64,000 nucleotides of DNA from Quadrisphaera sp. RL12-1S (GCF_014270065.1 NZ_JACNME010000005.1:186001-250000); one strand, 5' to 3'; positions 8,329 through 17,784 are shown, counted from the first letter of the stretch. The notes: generated from the sequence alone by a model not told the origin. Made by a program: numbers and translations.

Positions 8329-9699
8329 ATGACAGCCACGGGCACGTCGGTCACGGGGTCCACGTCCACCTCGGCGCGGGGCGGCCTGGCCCGCAGCCTG
8401 GGCCTGGTCGCGCTGGTGGGCCTGGGACTGGGCTACATGACGCCCACGGTGGTGTTCGACACCTTCGGGATCGTCTCCGACACCACCGGCGGCGCGGTGC
8501 CGTCCGCCTACCTCCTGGCGCTGGTGGTCATGGCGCTGACCGCCACCAGCTACGGCAAGCTCGTCGCGGTCTTCCCCTCGGCCGGGTCGGCGTACACCTA
8601 CGTGCGCGAGGTGATGCACCCGAACGTCGGGTTCATGGTCGGCTGGTCGTCCCTGCTCGACTACCTGCTGCTGCCCATGGTCAACGCCCTGATCGTCAAG
8701 CTGTACGTCGAGCAGGTCTTCCCGTCGGTGCCCAGCTGGCTCGTGGTGGTGGTCTACACGGTCTGCACCACCACGCTCGTGGCGGTCACCATGCGCGGCA
8801 CCTCCAAGGTCAACCTGGTGCTGCTGGCCGCGGCCGTCACGGTGATGGCGGTGTTCGTGGTCATCGCGAGCTACCAGCTGCTGCAGGGCGAGGGCGCCGG
8901 CACGCTGGTGAGCGCGCGGGCCTTCGCCGGCCCCGAGACCACGCTGCCGCTCGTCCTCACCGGCGCGACGGTCGTCTGCTTCTCCTTCATCGGCTTCGAC
9001 GCGGTGACCATGTACGCCGAGGAGGCCAAGACCCCCCGGACACTGCCGCGGGCGATCATGCTCACGGTGCTGCTGGGCGGGGCGATCTTCCTGGTGGCGG
9101 CGTACGTCACGCAGCTGCGCTTCCCCGACAACGGCCCCTTCGGCGAGTTCACCGACGACCCGCTGCCGCAGATCGGCCACCTCGTGGGCGGTCCCCTGTT
9201 CCAGGCGCTGCTCGTGGGCGCGGCGTTCGTGGCGACCGTGGCCTCGGGGCTGGCCTCCCACGCCAGCGTCGCCCGCATGCTGCTGGTGATGGGCCGCAAC
9301 GGCGCCCTGCCCGGGCGCGGGCTGCGCTGGGTCAGCCCGCGCACGCACACCCCGGTCATCAACATCATCATCGTCGGCGCCGTGTGCCTGCTCGCCGTGG
9401 ACTTCTCCCTCGAGCTCATCTCGGCCTGCATCAACTTCGGCGCGCTGGTGGCGTTCACGTTCGTCAACGCCTCGGTGATCGCCCACTTCGCCGTCCGCCG
9501 CCGCGAGGTGCGCACCCCGCGCGAGGTGCTGCGCAACGTGGTGGTCCCCGCCGTGGCGACGCTGCTGACGGCCGCGCTGTGGACGCAGCTGCACAGCGAC
9601 GCGCTCGTCGCCGGGGGCGTCTGGGCCGCGATCGGCCTGGTGTACCTGCTGGTCTACACCCGCGGGCTGCGCCGCCCGATGGCCTCTCTGGAGGAGTAG
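8329..9699 (+). CDS. APC-family permease, putrescine importer (PuuP)-like
   Basis: A 456-residue amino acid-polyamine-organocation transporter with 12 predicted helices. The N-terminal stretch M-T-P-T-V-V-F-D-T-F-G-I-V-S followed by F-P-S-A-G-S-A-Y-T-Y and G-F-M-V-G-W-S-S-L-L-D-Y-L-L-L-P-M-V-N closely resembles E. coli PuuP, the proton-coupled putrescine importer, so polyamine uptake is the best guess. GAGGAG upstream of the ATG fits a ribosome binding site. It stands alone between a HAD gene and a convergent Nudix gene, so substrate rests on similarity only. Confidence 0.85.
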   Translation: MTATGTSVTGSTSTSARGGLARSLGLVALVGLGLGYMTPTVVFDTFGIVSDTTGGAVPSAYLLALVVMALTATSYGKLVAVFPSAGSAYTYVREVMHPNVGFMVGWSSLLDYLLLPMVNALIVKLYVEQVFPSVPSWLVVVVYTVCTTTLVAVTMRGTSKVNLVLLAAAVTVMAVFVVIASYQLLQGEGAGTLVSARAFAGPETTLPLVLTGATVVCFSFIGFDAVTMYAEEAKTPRTLPRAIMLTVLLGGAIFLVAAYVTQLRFPDNGPFGEFTDDPLPQIGHLVGGPLFQALLVGAAFVATVASGLASHASVARMLLVMGRNGALPGRGLRWVSPRTHTPVINIIIVGAVCLLAVDFSLELISACINFGALVAFTFVNASVIAHFAVRRREVRTPREVLRNVVVPAVATLLTAALWTQLHSDALVAGGVWAAIGLVYLLVYTRGLRRPMASLEE

Positions 9700-9724
9700 G
9701 ACGACGACGGCGGGGTGCGCGGGC

Positions 9725-10273
9725 TCAGCGGAGCCCGTGCGCCGCGAGCAGCGTGAGCGCGGCGAGGCTCACCGCGTCCACCAGCCGCCCGTCGGCCACC
9801 ATGGCGTCGACCTCGTCGCGGGAGGACCAGCGGGTGACCAGGTCGGCCTCGGTCTCCTCCAGCTGCTGCGGCCCCGGGGTGAGCCCCTCGGCCAGCCAGG
9901 CGTGACCGCGCTGGGAGGTGAGGCCGGCCGCCAGGTCGAATCCGCCCAGCGGGGTGAGGCGCTCGGCGCGCAGGCCCGTCTCCTCGGCCAGCTCCGCGCG
10001 GGCGAGCTCTTCCAGGGACCCCGAGGCGCCGTGCGACCAGCTGCCCTGCGGGAACTCCCAGCGACGGGCCCCCACCGGGTAGCGGTGCTGCTGGACGAGC
10101 CACCACCCGTCGCCGGGTCCGTCCGCCGGGGTGGTGCGGGGCAGCACCACGCAGAAGTCGGGCTTGTCCACCACCCCGTAGACGGCGGTGGAGCCGTCCT
10201 CGCGGCGGACCAGGTCCTCCCGGACGCTGATCCAGGGGTTGGCGTAGACGACCCGGCTCTCCAGCTGCTCCAC
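9725..10273 (-). CDS. Nudix hydrolase (ADP-ribose pyrophosphatase-like)
   Basis: A 182-residue Nudix-fold protein. The strand V-V-Y-A-N-P-W-I-S-V-R-E-D and the Q-Q-H-R-Y-P-V-G stretch before the box are typical of ADP-ribose/NDP-sugar pyrophosphatases. The Nudix box keeps A-E-L-A-E-E-T-G-L (canonical R-E-x-x-E-E-x-G), so the usual Arg is Ala, but the metal-binding glutamates remain. The start is the GTG at 10273-10271, because TAGCGT (10286-10281) lies exactly 7 nt upstream; longer frames run into the RDD gene. Confidence 0.82.
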   Translation of the reverse strand: MEQLESRVVYANPWISVREDLVRREDGSTAVYGVVDKPDFCVVLPRTTPADGPGDGWWLVQQHRYPVGARRWEFPQGSWSHGASGSLEELARAELAEETGLRAERLTPLGGFDLAAGLTSQRGHAWLAEGLTPGPQQLEETEADLVTRWSSRDEVDAMVADGRLVDAVSLAALTLLAAHGLR

Positions 10274-10283
10274 GCGGGCGACG

Positions 10284-10688
10284 CTAGCGGCGGCGCAGCA
10301 GCACGGTGCCGGCGAGCCTGTCGTGCAGCTGCCGGCCGTCACCGCCGGGCAGCAGAGCGGGCACGAACAGCCCGACCAGGACGGCGCGCAGCAGCGCCGC
10401 GAGCGGCGGCGGGGGCGTCGTCGTGGTGACGAGGCGGTGGACCCGCAGGCCCACCAGGGCGTGCCCGAAGCTGCCGCCCAGCGTGGCGACCAGGACCACC
10501 TGCTCGGCCACGAAGAGCAGCAGCGTCACCACCGGGTCGTAGTGGAAGAACGCGTAGGAGACGAGCGAGCAGGCCAGCCAGTCCACGACGAGCGCGACCA
10601 CGCGCCGGCCCGGGGAGGCCAGCGAGCCGGGGCCGGCCTCGGGCAGCCCCAGGCCCCGACCGGGCCAGGTGTCCGCGGGTGCGCTCAC
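10284..10688 (-). CDS. RDD-family membrane protein
   Basis: A 134-residue protein with the RDD pattern: a short Pro/Gly-rich N-terminus, S-P-G-R-R-V-V-A-L-V-V-D-W-L-A (R and D of the first helix), helices at about 30-50, 55-75 and 100-117, and the terminal D-R-L-A-G-T-V-L-L-R-R-R. RDD proteins are small membrane proteins, some linked to ion transport. The GTG at 10688 is chosen because TAGCCT (10701-10696) ends 7 nt upstream. It ends 10 bp before the Nudix start. Confidence 0.85.
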   Translation of the reverse strand: MSAPADTWPGRGLGLPEAGPGSLASPGRRVVALVVDWLACSLVSYAFFHYDPVVTLLLFVAEQVVLVATLGGSFGHALVGLRVHRLVTTTTPPPPLAALLRAVLVGLFVPALLPGGDGRQLHDRLAGTVLLRRR

Positions 10689-10720
10689 GCTGCCCAGGCT
10701 AGGCGAGCGCGGCGTCCCCC

Positions 10721-11737
10721 TCAGGTGGGGGTGAGCCGGTGCAGCACCAGCGCGGCGGTGGCGCGGGTGCGGCCGTCGGCGGTGGCCAGGCGGTAGCCCA
10801 GCAGGTCCTCCAGCCGCGCCAGCCGGGTCTGCACCGTGGAGTGGTGCAGTCCGAGCACCGCCGAGGCCGCGCGGCTGCTCTCGGTGCGGACCACCGCCTC
10901 GAGCGTGTCCAGCCCCCACGGCTCGCGAGCGGCCTCCCTCAGCGCGACGACGTCGGGGTGGACGGTCCGCACGTCGGCCGGCACGCCGGCCAGCAGGCTC
11001 AGCGCGCCCAGCTCCTCCCAGCGCACCACCGGTGCGATGCGCGAGGCCAGGCGCAGCGCGACCAGCGCCTGCGACCACGACGACGGGAGGTCGTGCAGCC
11101 CGACGGCGCTGCCGACCCCGGCCAGGCACGCCGAGGAGAAGCGCACGGCCTCCACCAGGGAGGCGCGCACGTCGCCGTCGGCCGTGGCCAGCACCGCGCT
11201 GCGCCGGCTGAAGGGCGCCGGGGCGTCGGCGGCCGAGGCCACCACGTGCACGCGGGCGCCGTCGGGCAGGCGGAGCCTGCGGGCGGCCTTGCGGCGCGCG
11301 TCGTCCGAGGAGGGCGACAGCAGGATCTCCACGGCGCCGGCGTCGTCGTCGAGGGCCGCCGGGGAGACCCGCTCGAGGGTGAGGTGCACCCCGGCCGCGA
11401 GCCGCTCCAGCAGCACGCCGTCCAGGGAGCTCGGTTCGGGCCGCTCCACCCACACCACCGCGCCCGAGCCGTCGTCGAGGGCGTGGTGGGGCCAGCGCTG
11501 CACCTCGTCGGCGGCGACGACCGGCTCGGTGGGCCGCCCGTCGGCGCCCACCCGCAGGTAGAGGCGGTGCTGGGGGTGCGCGAGCCCGGCGGGGTGACCG
11601 GCGAGGACGGCGGCCCCGCGCAGGAACGACTCCAGCCCCGCGCCCCGGCCCAGCAGGGTGTCGAAGTGGAGGATGATCTTCATGGCGGCGCCGGCGTCCT
11701 CGTCGAGGGCGCTGAGCCGCTGGATCAGCTCCTTCAC
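10721..11737 (-). CDS. PucR/CdaR-type helix-turn-helix regulator
   Basis: A 338-residue protein whose last 60 residues form a PucR-type HTH: D-T-L-E-A-V-V-R-T-E-S-S-R-A-A-S-A-V-L-G-L-H-H-S-T-V-Q-x-R-L followed by L-E-D-L-L-G-Y-R-L. The N-terminal 270 residues have no obvious sensory motif. Such regulators control purine, polyamine or aromatic catabolism genes. It lies on the same strand as the esterase upstream; targets cannot be read from sequence. The ATG at 11737 is plausible, but a later start is possible. Confidence 0.8.
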   Translation of the reverse strand: MKELIQRLSALDEDAGAAMKIILHFDTLLGRGAGLESFLRGAAVLAGHPAGLAHPQHRLYLRVGADGRPTEPVVAADEVQRWPHHALDDGSGAVVWVERPEPSSLDGVLLERLAAGVHLTLERVSPAALDDDAGAVEILLSPSSDDARRKAARRLRLPDGARVHVVASAADAPAPFSRRSAVLATADGDVRASLVEAVRFSSACLAGVGSAVGLHDLPSSWSQALVALRLASRIAPVVRWEELGALSLLAGVPADVRTVHPDVVALREAAREPWGLDTLEAVVRTESSRAASAVLGLHHSTVQTRLARLEDLLGYRLATADGRTRATAALVLHRLTPT

Positions 11738-11774
11738 CGCCGCATCACCGGACCCTCACCGGACCATCGTGCCG

Positions 11775-12761
11775 TCAGGGCCTGCCGCTGACACCGAGGA
11801 CCCTGTCGAGCCAGTTGCGGGCGGAGTGCAGCGCGCCCTGCGCCAGCACCGTGTGCTCGAAGGTGCCGAAGCCGTGGACGCCCCCGGACCACACGTGCAG
11901 CTCGGCCTGGCCGCCGTGGGCCCAGATCCGGCTCGCGAGCTCCACGGCCTCGTCCCGGAAGACCTCCGCGCTGCCGACCTCGACGAAGGCCGGCGGCAGG
12001 CCCGAGAGGTCCGCGGCGCGCGCGGGCGCGGCGTAGGCGGGCACGGCGTCGGTCCCGTAGAGGGGCCCCAGCAGCGAGCGCCACGCCAGCTCGTTCTCCA
12101 CGGCGTTCCACATGCCGGTGGGGTACTGGCGGGTGGAGCAGCTGACGCCGCGGTCGTCGAGCATGGGCGCCAGCAGCAGCTGCCCGGCCACCTGGGGACC
12201 GCCGCGGTCGCGGGCCATGAGCGCGGCGGCAGCGGCCAGCCCCCCGCCGGCGCTGATGCCCGCGAGCACCCCGGCGGCCGGGTTCACGCCCAGCTCCTCG
12301 GCGTGCTCGGCCAGGTGCACGAGCCCCGCGTAGACGTCCTCCTGGGGCAGCGGGTAGGGGTGCTCGGGGGCCCGGCGGTACTCGACGGTGGCGACGACGG
12401 CGTTGTACCGCTCGACCCAGTCGAGGAACACGTCGGCCCCGCTCCACCGGTTGCCGAGCATCATGCCGCCGCCGTGCACGAAGTAGACCAGCGGGCTGGT
12501 GGCGGTCCGGTCCGGGCGGTGCACCAGCGACAGGGGCACCTGCGCGCCGTCGTGGCCGGTGGCGGTCAGGTCCGTGCGCACCAGTCCCCGCTCCGCCACG
12601 CGCTGCTGGACGAGCACGGCGGCGGCGTCGTCCTCGGCGCGCTTGAGCGGGACGTCGGCCTCGGTGATCGGCGAGGGGGTCTCGAGCTGCACGGCGAGGG
12701 CGGCCGCGACCTCCGGGTCCAGCGGCGGAGCGGGCAGCAGCCCGCTGGCAGACGTCGTCAT
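11775..12761 (-). CDS. Alpha/beta hydrolase, HSL-type esterase
   Basis: A 328-residue esterase of the hormone-sensitive-lipase group. It has the oxyanion motif H-G-G-G-M-M (about 92-97), the nucleophile elbow G-I-S-A-G-G (about 167-172), and a late H-G-F motif (V-H-G-F, about 297) for the catalytic His; the acid is likely in the E-V-x-x-x-E-V-F-x-D-E block. It probably hydrolyses short acyl esters. The start is the ATG at 12761; the open frame upstream extends into the intergenic region without good codon use. It is divergent from the sugar-binding protein gene. Confidence 0.87.
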   Translation of the reverse strand: MTTSASGLLPAPPLDPEVAAALAVQLETPSPITEADVPLKRAEDDAAAVLVQQRVAERGLVRTDLTATGHDGAQVPLSLVHRPDRTATSPLVYFVHGGGMMLGNRWSGADVFLDWVERYNAVVATVEYRRAPEHPYPLPQEDVYAGLVHLAEHAEELGVNPAAGVLAGISAGGGLAAAAALMARDRGGPQVAGQLLLAPMLDDRGVSCSTRQYPTGMWNAVENELAWRSLLGPLYGTDAVPAYAAPARAADLSGLPPAFVEVGSAEVFRDEAVELASRIWAHGGQAELHVWSGGVHGFGTFEHTVLAQGALHSARNWLDRVLGVSGRP

Positions 12762-13000
12762 GTGGTTCACCAGGCCCGTCAGGAACAGCGTCGCGGCAGT
12801 GTCTCGGGAGTGCGGAGCCGTCGGTGGCCCGCGCCGGAGGACCAGCGTCCGCCACCGGCGGCGCGGGTGGGAAGCCGCCACGGCGGCGGACTCGGGGGGC
12901 TGCGGCGCGCCACGTGGCGGTTGTCCGCCCACCCGCGCGGCAGCCAGCCTTGGTCGCGCCGGGTGACCACCGCCCCGCGCTGCCAAAGGAGGCACGAGAG

Positions 13001-14386
13001 ATGTCCCACACCCCCGCCGCGCGCCGGGCCCCCCGGCTGCTGCGCCGCCCCGCCGGCGTCGCCGCGCTGGCCGCCGCCGGACTCCTGCTGGCCGGCTGCT
13101 CCGCCCCCGGCAGCGACACCGCGGCCACCGGCCCGTCGTCGTCGTCGACCCTCGCCGCCGGGGAGAAGCCGAGCTGCGGCACCGAGCCGGTGAAGCTGTC
13201 GGCCTACGTCGAGTCGGGCTTCCCGCTGCCGAAGGCGCTGTTCGACGAGTTCACCAAGGCCAACCCCAACGTCACGTTCGACGTCCGCGAGGACCAGTTC
13301 GCGGTCATCACGCAGAACGCGCCGCGCGTGCTGGCCGACAACCCGCCGGACCTCATGCGCCTGCCGCAGATGTCGGAGCTGGCCAAGGACGGGCTGCTCA
13401 AGGACCTCGACCCGTACGCGAAGGCGTTCGGGTGGGACCAGTGGCCCGCCTCCCAGCTGCAGCAGCTGCGGGTGGGCACCAACGGCGAGCGCGGCTCCGG
13501 TGCGCTGCAGGCCCTGGGCCTGAACTTCAGCATGACGGGCGTCTTCTACAACAAGGACCTCGCCGCCAAGATCGGCATGACGCAGGCGCCCACCACGATC
13601 GCCGAGCTGGACGACGCGCTCGCCAAGGCCAAGGCCGCGGGCATCACGCCCATCCAGCAGTTCAACGGCGGCGCCACCGGGGGCCTGCTGTTCCCGCTGC
13701 AGAACCTCATGGCCGCCTACGGCTCCCCGAGCGAGCTCAACGACTGGATCTTCGACAAGTCCGGCGCGACCATCGACACGCCCGAGAACCTCCAGGCGGC
13801 GCAGAAGCTCGACGAGTGGGTCAAGGCGGGCTACTTCGCCTCGGACGCGAACTCCGTCGACTACCCGACCATGATGAGCCGCTTCATCGGCGGCGACGGC
13901 CTGTTCATGTTCGACGGCGACTGGGAGTCGGCGAACCTGGACAAGCAGATGGCGGGCAAGGCCGGCTTCTTCCTCATGCCCGCCCGGGAGGCCGGTGGCA
14001 AGCAGGCCGCGATGTCGGCGCCGCTGACGTTCGGGATCGCGAACAAGGCGCCGCACGCGGACTGCGCGGCGGCGTTCCTGAACTGGGTGGCCACCGACCA
14101 GCAGGCGCGCACGACGACGGTCGAGGTGGGCGGATCGCACCCGATGGGCCCGGCCGACGCCTTCATGCCGCCGACGCAGGCCGGCTCGGTCACCGCGCAG
14201 ACCCTGGAGGCGGGAGCGAAGATCACCGCCGACGACGGCGCCATGGACTTCCTCGCCAACGCCACCGGCGCGATCTACGCCCAGAGCTGGACCCCCAACC
14301 TGCAGAAGCTGGTGGCCGGCCAGCAGACGCCGGACGGGCTGCTGAAGAGCGTGCAGTCCGACTACGAGAGCCAGCTGAAGGGCTGA
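13001..14386 (+). CDS. Sugar ABC transporter substrate-binding lipoprotein
   Basis: A 461-residue extracellular solute-binding protein (family 1). The lipoprotein signal is clear: basic N-terminus, hydrophobic core and lipobox L-L-A-G-C (Cys about 28), then a Ser/Thr-rich linker. The start is fixed by a near-perfect ribosome binding site (AAAGGAGG, 12985-12992). Two permease genes follow directly, giving a binding protein-permease-permease operon; the ATPase is absent and is presumably a shared MsiK-type subunit. The sugar is unknown. Confidence 0.93.
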   Translation: MSHTPAARRAPRLLRRPAGVAALAAAGLLLAGCSAPGSDTAATGPSSSSTLAAGEKPSCGTEPVKLSAYVESGFPLPKALFDEFTKANPNVTFDVREDQFAVITQNAPRVLADNPPDLMRLPQMSELAKDGLLKDLDPYAKAFGWDQWPASQLQQLRVGTNGERGSGALQALGLNFSMTGVFYNKDLAAKIGMTQAPTTIAELDDALAKAKAAGITPIQQFNGGATGGLLFPLQNLMAAYGSPSELNDWIFDKSGATIDTPENLQAAQKLDEWVKAGYFASDANSVDYPTMMSRFIGGDGLFMFDGDWESANLDKQMAGKAGFFLMPAREAGGKQAAMSAPLTFGIANKAPHADCAAAFLNWVATDQQARTTTVEVGGSHPMGPADAFMPPTQAGSVTAQTLEAGAKITADDGAMDFLANATGAIYAQSWTPNLQKLVAGQQTPDGLLKSVQSDYESQLKG

Positions 14387-14388
14387 CC

Positions 14389-15360
14389 TTGGCCGTCTCC
14401 GAGGACGAGGCCGGACAGCTGCGGACGCAGCTGTCCGGCCGTTCGCCGGCCGGCGCCCCGCGGGGCCGCTCGCGCCGCTCCCCCGCCGGGCGCCGGGCGG
14501 TCGCCGCGGCGGGGTGGCTCTTCGTGCTGCCCGCGCTGGCCTTCTACGGGGTGTTCGTGCTGCGGCCCATCGGGCTGACCCTGCAGTACTCCCTGTACGA
14601 CTGGAACGGCATCGGGCTGGCGCGCTTCGTCGGGGCGGACAACTACGTCCGCATCGTCACCGACCAGCGCCTGCTGGGGCCGATCCTGCACGCCTTCGAG
14701 CTGATCATCTTCTTCAGCGCGGTGCCGGTCGTGCTCGGGCTCCTGGTGGCCAACACCATCCGCGGGATCGCCACCAGCCGCCTCGCCGGCGTGGCCCGCA
14801 CCGTGGTCTTCATGCCGCAGGTGATCCCGCTGGTGGCCGCCGGCATCATGTGGAGCTGGCTGCTCTCGAGCACCGGGCTGGTCAACCAGCTCCTGCGCGC
14901 CGTGGGGCTGGGGTCGCTGACCCGCGCCTGGCTCGGGGACTTCACCACCGCCCTGCCCGCCGTCGGCCTCATCGGCGCCTGGGTGCTGCTGGGCCTGTGC
15001 ACCGTGCTGCTGCTCGCCGGCATGGGCAAGATCGACGCGGCGCTGTACGAGGCGGCGCGCCTGGACGGCGCCGGCCCCGTGCAGGAGTTCTTCGCGGTGA
15101 CCCTGCCGGGGCTGCGCCAGGAGATCGCCGTGTGCGTCACGGTCACGGTGATCGCGGCGCTGTCGAGCTTCGACATCGTCTACATCTCCACCCAGGGCGG
15201 GCCGGGCGGCGCCACCAGCGTCCCTGGCCTGCAGATCTTCTCCCTGGCGTTCTCCCAGCGCGAGGTCGGGCTGGCCAGCGCGCTGGCGATGACGCTCATG
15301 GTGCTCGTCGTCCTCGTGGTGCTGCCCGTCCAGTGGTTCACGCGCAGGGGCGAGCAGTGA
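14389..15360 (+). CDS. Sugar ABC transporter permease 1
   Basis: A 323-residue MalF/UgpA-type permease. A basic N-terminal tail is followed by six helices; the BPD_transp_1 EAA loop is visible as E-A-A-R-L-D-G-A-G (about 222-230). The TTG at 14389, two bases after the upstream stop and behind AAGGG, is the best start, since no ATG or GTG exists before the first helix. The 3' end overlaps the next permease by GTGA. Confidence 0.9.
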   Translation: MAVSEDEAGQLRTQLSGRSPAGAPRGRSRRSPAGRRAVAAAGWLFVLPALAFYGVFVLRPIGLTLQYSLYDWNGIGLARFVGADNYVRIVTDQRLLGPILHAFELIIFFSAVPVVLGLLVANTIRGIATSRLAGVARTVVFMPQVIPLVAAGIMWSWLLSSTGLVNQLLRAVGLGSLTRAWLGDFTTALPAVGLIGAWVLLGLCTVLLLAGMGKIDAALYEAARLDGAGPVQEFFAVTLPGLRQEIAVCVTVTVIAALSSFDIVYISTQGGPGGATSVPGLQIFSLAFSQREVGLASALAMTLMVLVVLVVLPVQWFTRRGEQ

Positions 15361-16181
15361 TCGTCTCGCGCCGGGAGGCGCTGCTCGGGAGGGTGCTGCT
15401 CCTCGTCCTCATGGCCGTGACGATCGTGCCCTTCATCAGCCTGTTCGTCACGGCGCTGCACCCCGGGGGCACCTACCCGCAGGGCATCACCTGGCCCGCG
15501 CAGCCGCAGTGGGGCAACTTCGCGCGGGCCTTCGAGGCTGCGCAGATGGGGAAGCTGCTGGGGTCCACCCTCCTCATCGAGCTGGGTGTGGTGCCCGCCG
15601 CGCTGCTCTTCGCGACCATGGCGGGCTTCGCGCTCGGACAGCTGCGCATCCGGGGCCACCGCGTGCTGCTGGTGCTGTTCCTGCTGGGCCTGACGCTGCC
15701 CTTCGAGGGGGTCGTCATCCCGCTGTACTACCAGGTGCGCGAGATGGGGCTCCTCGGCACGCGGTGGGCGATCGTCCTGCCGCTGCTGGGGCTGTACATG
15801 CCGTTCGCCGTGGTGTGGATGCGGGCGCACTTCGCGACCGTGCCCGCCGAGCTGTCCGAGGCCGCCCGCGTGGACGGCGCGGGGCTGTGGCAGCTGTTCT
15901 GGCGGATCCACGTGCCGCTGGCGCGGCCGGCGCTGGCCAGCCTGGGCATCCTGCTGTTCCTCTGGACGTGGAACCAGTTCCTGCTGGCCATCGTCATGGT
16001 GGACGACCCGACGCGGCGCACCATGGCCGGCGCCCTGGGCGCCTTCCAGGGCCAGTACGGCACGGACATCCCCCTGCTGTGCGCCGGCTCGCTGCTCATC
16101 TTGGCGCCGACGCTGCTGGTCTTCTTCATCTTCCAGCGGCAGTTCGCGGCGGCGCTGCTCGCCGGCGCCGTGAAGGGCTGA
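15357..16181 (+). CDS. Sugar ABC transporter permease 2
   Basis: A 274-residue MalG/UgpE-type permease with six helices and the EAA loop E-A-A-R-V-D-G-A-G (about 168-176). The GTG at 15357 overlaps the previous TGA (GTGA), so start and coupling are clear. It forms the membrane channel with permease 1 and is served by the lipoprotein at 13001. The operon ends at the hairpin at 16205. Confidence 0.93.
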   Translation: MIVSRREALLGRVLLLVLMAVTIVPFISLFVTALHPGGTYPQGITWPAQPQWGNFARAFEAAQMGKLLGSTLLIELGVVPAALLFATMAGFALGQLRIRGHRVLLVLFLLGLTLPFEGVVIPLYYQVREMGLLGTRWAIVLPLLGLYMPFAVVWMRAHFATVPAELSEAARVDGAGLWQLFWRIHVPLARPALASLGILLFLWTWNQFLLAIVMVDDPTRRTMAGALGAFQGQYGTDIPLLCAGSLLILAPTLLVFFIFQRQFAAALLAGAVKG

Positions 16182-16204
16182 GCAGCCCCCCGCCACCCCA
16201 GACC

Positions 16205-16242
16205 GGCCGTCGGCGCCGGGCCGATCACCGGCGCCGACGGCC
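16205..16242 (+). terminator. Terminator of the sugar ABC operon
   Basis: Perfect 15-bp arms 16205-16219 and 16228-16242 (GGCCGTCGGCGCCGG and its complement) with an 8-nt loop, 24 bp after the permease stop and just before the glnA control region. Confidence 0.8.
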
Positions 16243-16248
16243 ACCCCC

Positions 16249-16286
16249 GTAACGTTCCCGAAACGCCGGCGTCACAAGCCGGAGAC
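16249..16286 (+). promoter_or_regulatory. GlnR-type nitrogen-control box upstream of glnA
   Basis: Four 5-mers with exact 6-nt spacing: GTAAC (16249-16253), GAAAC (16260-16264), GTCAC (16271-16275), GAGAC (16282-16286). This is the a1-b1-a2-b2 layout of actinobacterial GlnR sites (GTnAC-n6-GAAAC). It ends 10 bp before the glnA -10. Nitrogen-responsive control by a GlnR encoded elsewhere is inferred. Confidence 0.85.
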
Positions 16287-16296
16287 GCCGTCTCCC

Positions 16297-16302
16297 TAGC
16301 GT
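16297..16302 (+). promoter_or_regulatory. glnA -10 element (TAGCGT)
   Basis: TAGCGT lies directly downstream of the GlnR box, with no good -35, as expected for an activator-dependent promoter. It gives a leader of about 47 nt with AGGAGG at 16347-16352 before the ATG at 16356. Confidence 0.65.
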
Positions 16303-16355
16303 GCGACGACGGCCGACGCACCAGACGTGCCAGCGCGACCCCCCGAGGAGGGTGG

Positions 16356-17780
16356 ATGTTCAAGGACGCGAACGAGGTCACCAGGTACATCAGCGACAAC
16401 GACGTCAAGTTCGTCGACGTCCGCTTCTGCGACCTGCCCGGTGTGATGCAGCACTTCAACGTGCCCGCAGCCACCGTGGACGAGGACTTCTTCACCGAGG
16501 GCCAGATGTTCGACGGGTCCTCGATCCGCGGCTTCCAGGCCATCAACGAGTCGGACATGAAGCTGGTGCCGGACCTCGACACCGCCTACGTCGACCCGTT
16601 CCGCGTCGAGAAGACGCTGAACATCAACATGCACATCGTCGACCCGATCACGGGCGAGCCGTACAGCCGCGACCCGCGCCAGATCGCGGCGAAGGCCGAG
16701 GCCTACCTCAAGAGCACGGGGATCGCCGACACGGCGTTCTTCGCGCCGGAGGCCGAGTTCTACATCTTCGACGACGTGCGCTTCAAGACCTCCCAGCAGG
16801 AGGCCTACTACCACATCGACTCCATCGAGGCCGCGTGGAACACCGGTCGCGTGGAGGAGGGCGGCAACCGCGGGTACAAGACGCCCTACAAGGGCGGCTA
16901 CTTCCCGGTCCCCCCGACCGACCACTACTCCGACCTGCGCGACCAGATGAGCCTCGCGCTCGACGCGCAGGGCCTCGGCGTGGAGCGCGCCCACCACGAG
17001 GTGGGCACCGCCGGCCAGACCGAGATCAACTACCGGTTCGACACGCTCGCGAAGTCGGCCGACAAGATCATGCTCTTCAAGTACATCATCAAGAACGTGG
17101 CGTGGGAGGCCGGCAAGACGGTCACCTTCATGCCCAAGCCGCTCTTCGGTGACAACGGCTCCGGCATGCACGTGCACCAGTCGCTGTGGAAGGACGGCTC
17201 GCCGCTCTTCTACGACGAGTCCGGCTACGGCGGCCTGTCCGACATGGCCCGCTGGTACATCGGCGGCCTGCTGCACCACGCCCCGTCGCTGCTGGCCTTC
17301 ACCAACCCGACGGTGAACAGCTACCACCGCCTGGTCCCGGGCTACGAGGCGCCGGTGAACCTCGTGTACTCGGCGCGCAACCGCTCCGCGTGCGTGCGCA
17401 TCCCGATCACGGGCTCCAACCCCAAGGCCAAGCGCATCGAGTTCCGCGTGCCGGACCCGTCGTGCAACCCGTACCTGGCGTTCTCCGCGATGCTGCTCGC
17501 CGGCATCAACGGCATCCAGAACCGGATCGAGCCGCCGGACCCGGTGGACAAGGACCTGTACGAGCTCCCGCCGGAGGAGCACGACGCCATCGCGCAGGTG
17601 CCGGGCTCGCTCGGCGCCGTCCTCGACGCGCTCGAGGAGGACCACACGTACCTGACCGACTCCGGGGTCTTCACCGAGGACCTCATCGAGACCTGGATCG
17701 AGTACAAGCGGAAGAACGAGATCGACCCGATCCGCTTCCGCCCGCACCCGCACGAGTTCGAGATGTACTACGACATCTGA
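16356..17780 (+). CDS. glnA: Glutamine synthetase, type I
   Basis: A 474-residue GSI-beta enzyme that makes glutamine from glutamate, ammonia and ATP; it is a dodecamer in the cytosol. Visible marks: F-D-G-S-S-I-R-G-F (about 52-60), the metal-binding F-A-P-E-A-E-F (about 129-135), G-S-G-M-H-V-H-Q-S near 268, N-S-Y-H-R-L-V-P-G near 325, and the adenylylation loop K-D-L-Y-E-L-P-P with Tyr402. The AGGAGG site fixes the start. The last bases of the gene recur at 21234-21259, suggesting an integration site (see the island). Confidence 0.98.
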   Translation: MFKDANEVTRYISDNDVKFVDVRFCDLPGVMQHFNVPAATVDEDFFTEGQMFDGSSIRGFQAINESDMKLVPDLDTAYVDPFRVEKTLNINMHIVDPITGEPYSRDPRQIAAKAEAYLKSTGIADTAFFAPEAEFYIFDDVRFKTSQQEAYYHIDSIEAAWNTGRVEEGGNRGYKTPYKGGYFPVPPTDHYSDLRDQMSLALDAQGLGVERAHHEVGTAGQTEINYRFDTLAKSADKIMLFKYIIKNVAWEAGKTVTFMPKPLFGDNGSGMHVHQSLWKDGSPLFYDESGYGGLSDMARWYIGGLLHHAPSLLAFTNPTVNSYHRLVPGYEAPVNLVYSARNRSACVRIPITGSNPKAKRIEFRVPDPSCNPYLAFSAMLLAGINGIQNRIEPPDPVDKDLYELPPEEHDAIAQVPGSLGAVLDALEEDHTYLTDSGVFTEDLIETWIEYKRKNEIDPIRFRPHPHEFEMYYDI

Positions 17781-17784
17781 TCCA
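17759..17784 (+). repeat. Putative attL: glnA 3'-end copy of a 26-bp direct repeat
   Basis: The 17-nt core CGAGATGTACTACGACA plus TGATCCA (24 of 26 positions) recurs at 21234-21259 in the same orientation. This copy covers the last codons of glnA (E-M-Y-Y-D-I-stop). A repeat at the 3' end of a conserved gene is typical of site-specific integration. Confidence 0.6.

Noticed and set aside
12909-12918. Palindrome GCCACGTGGC between the esterase and sugar-binding genes
   Set aside because: A 10-bp GC-rich palindrome is expected by chance here and is not placed against a recognisable promoter.
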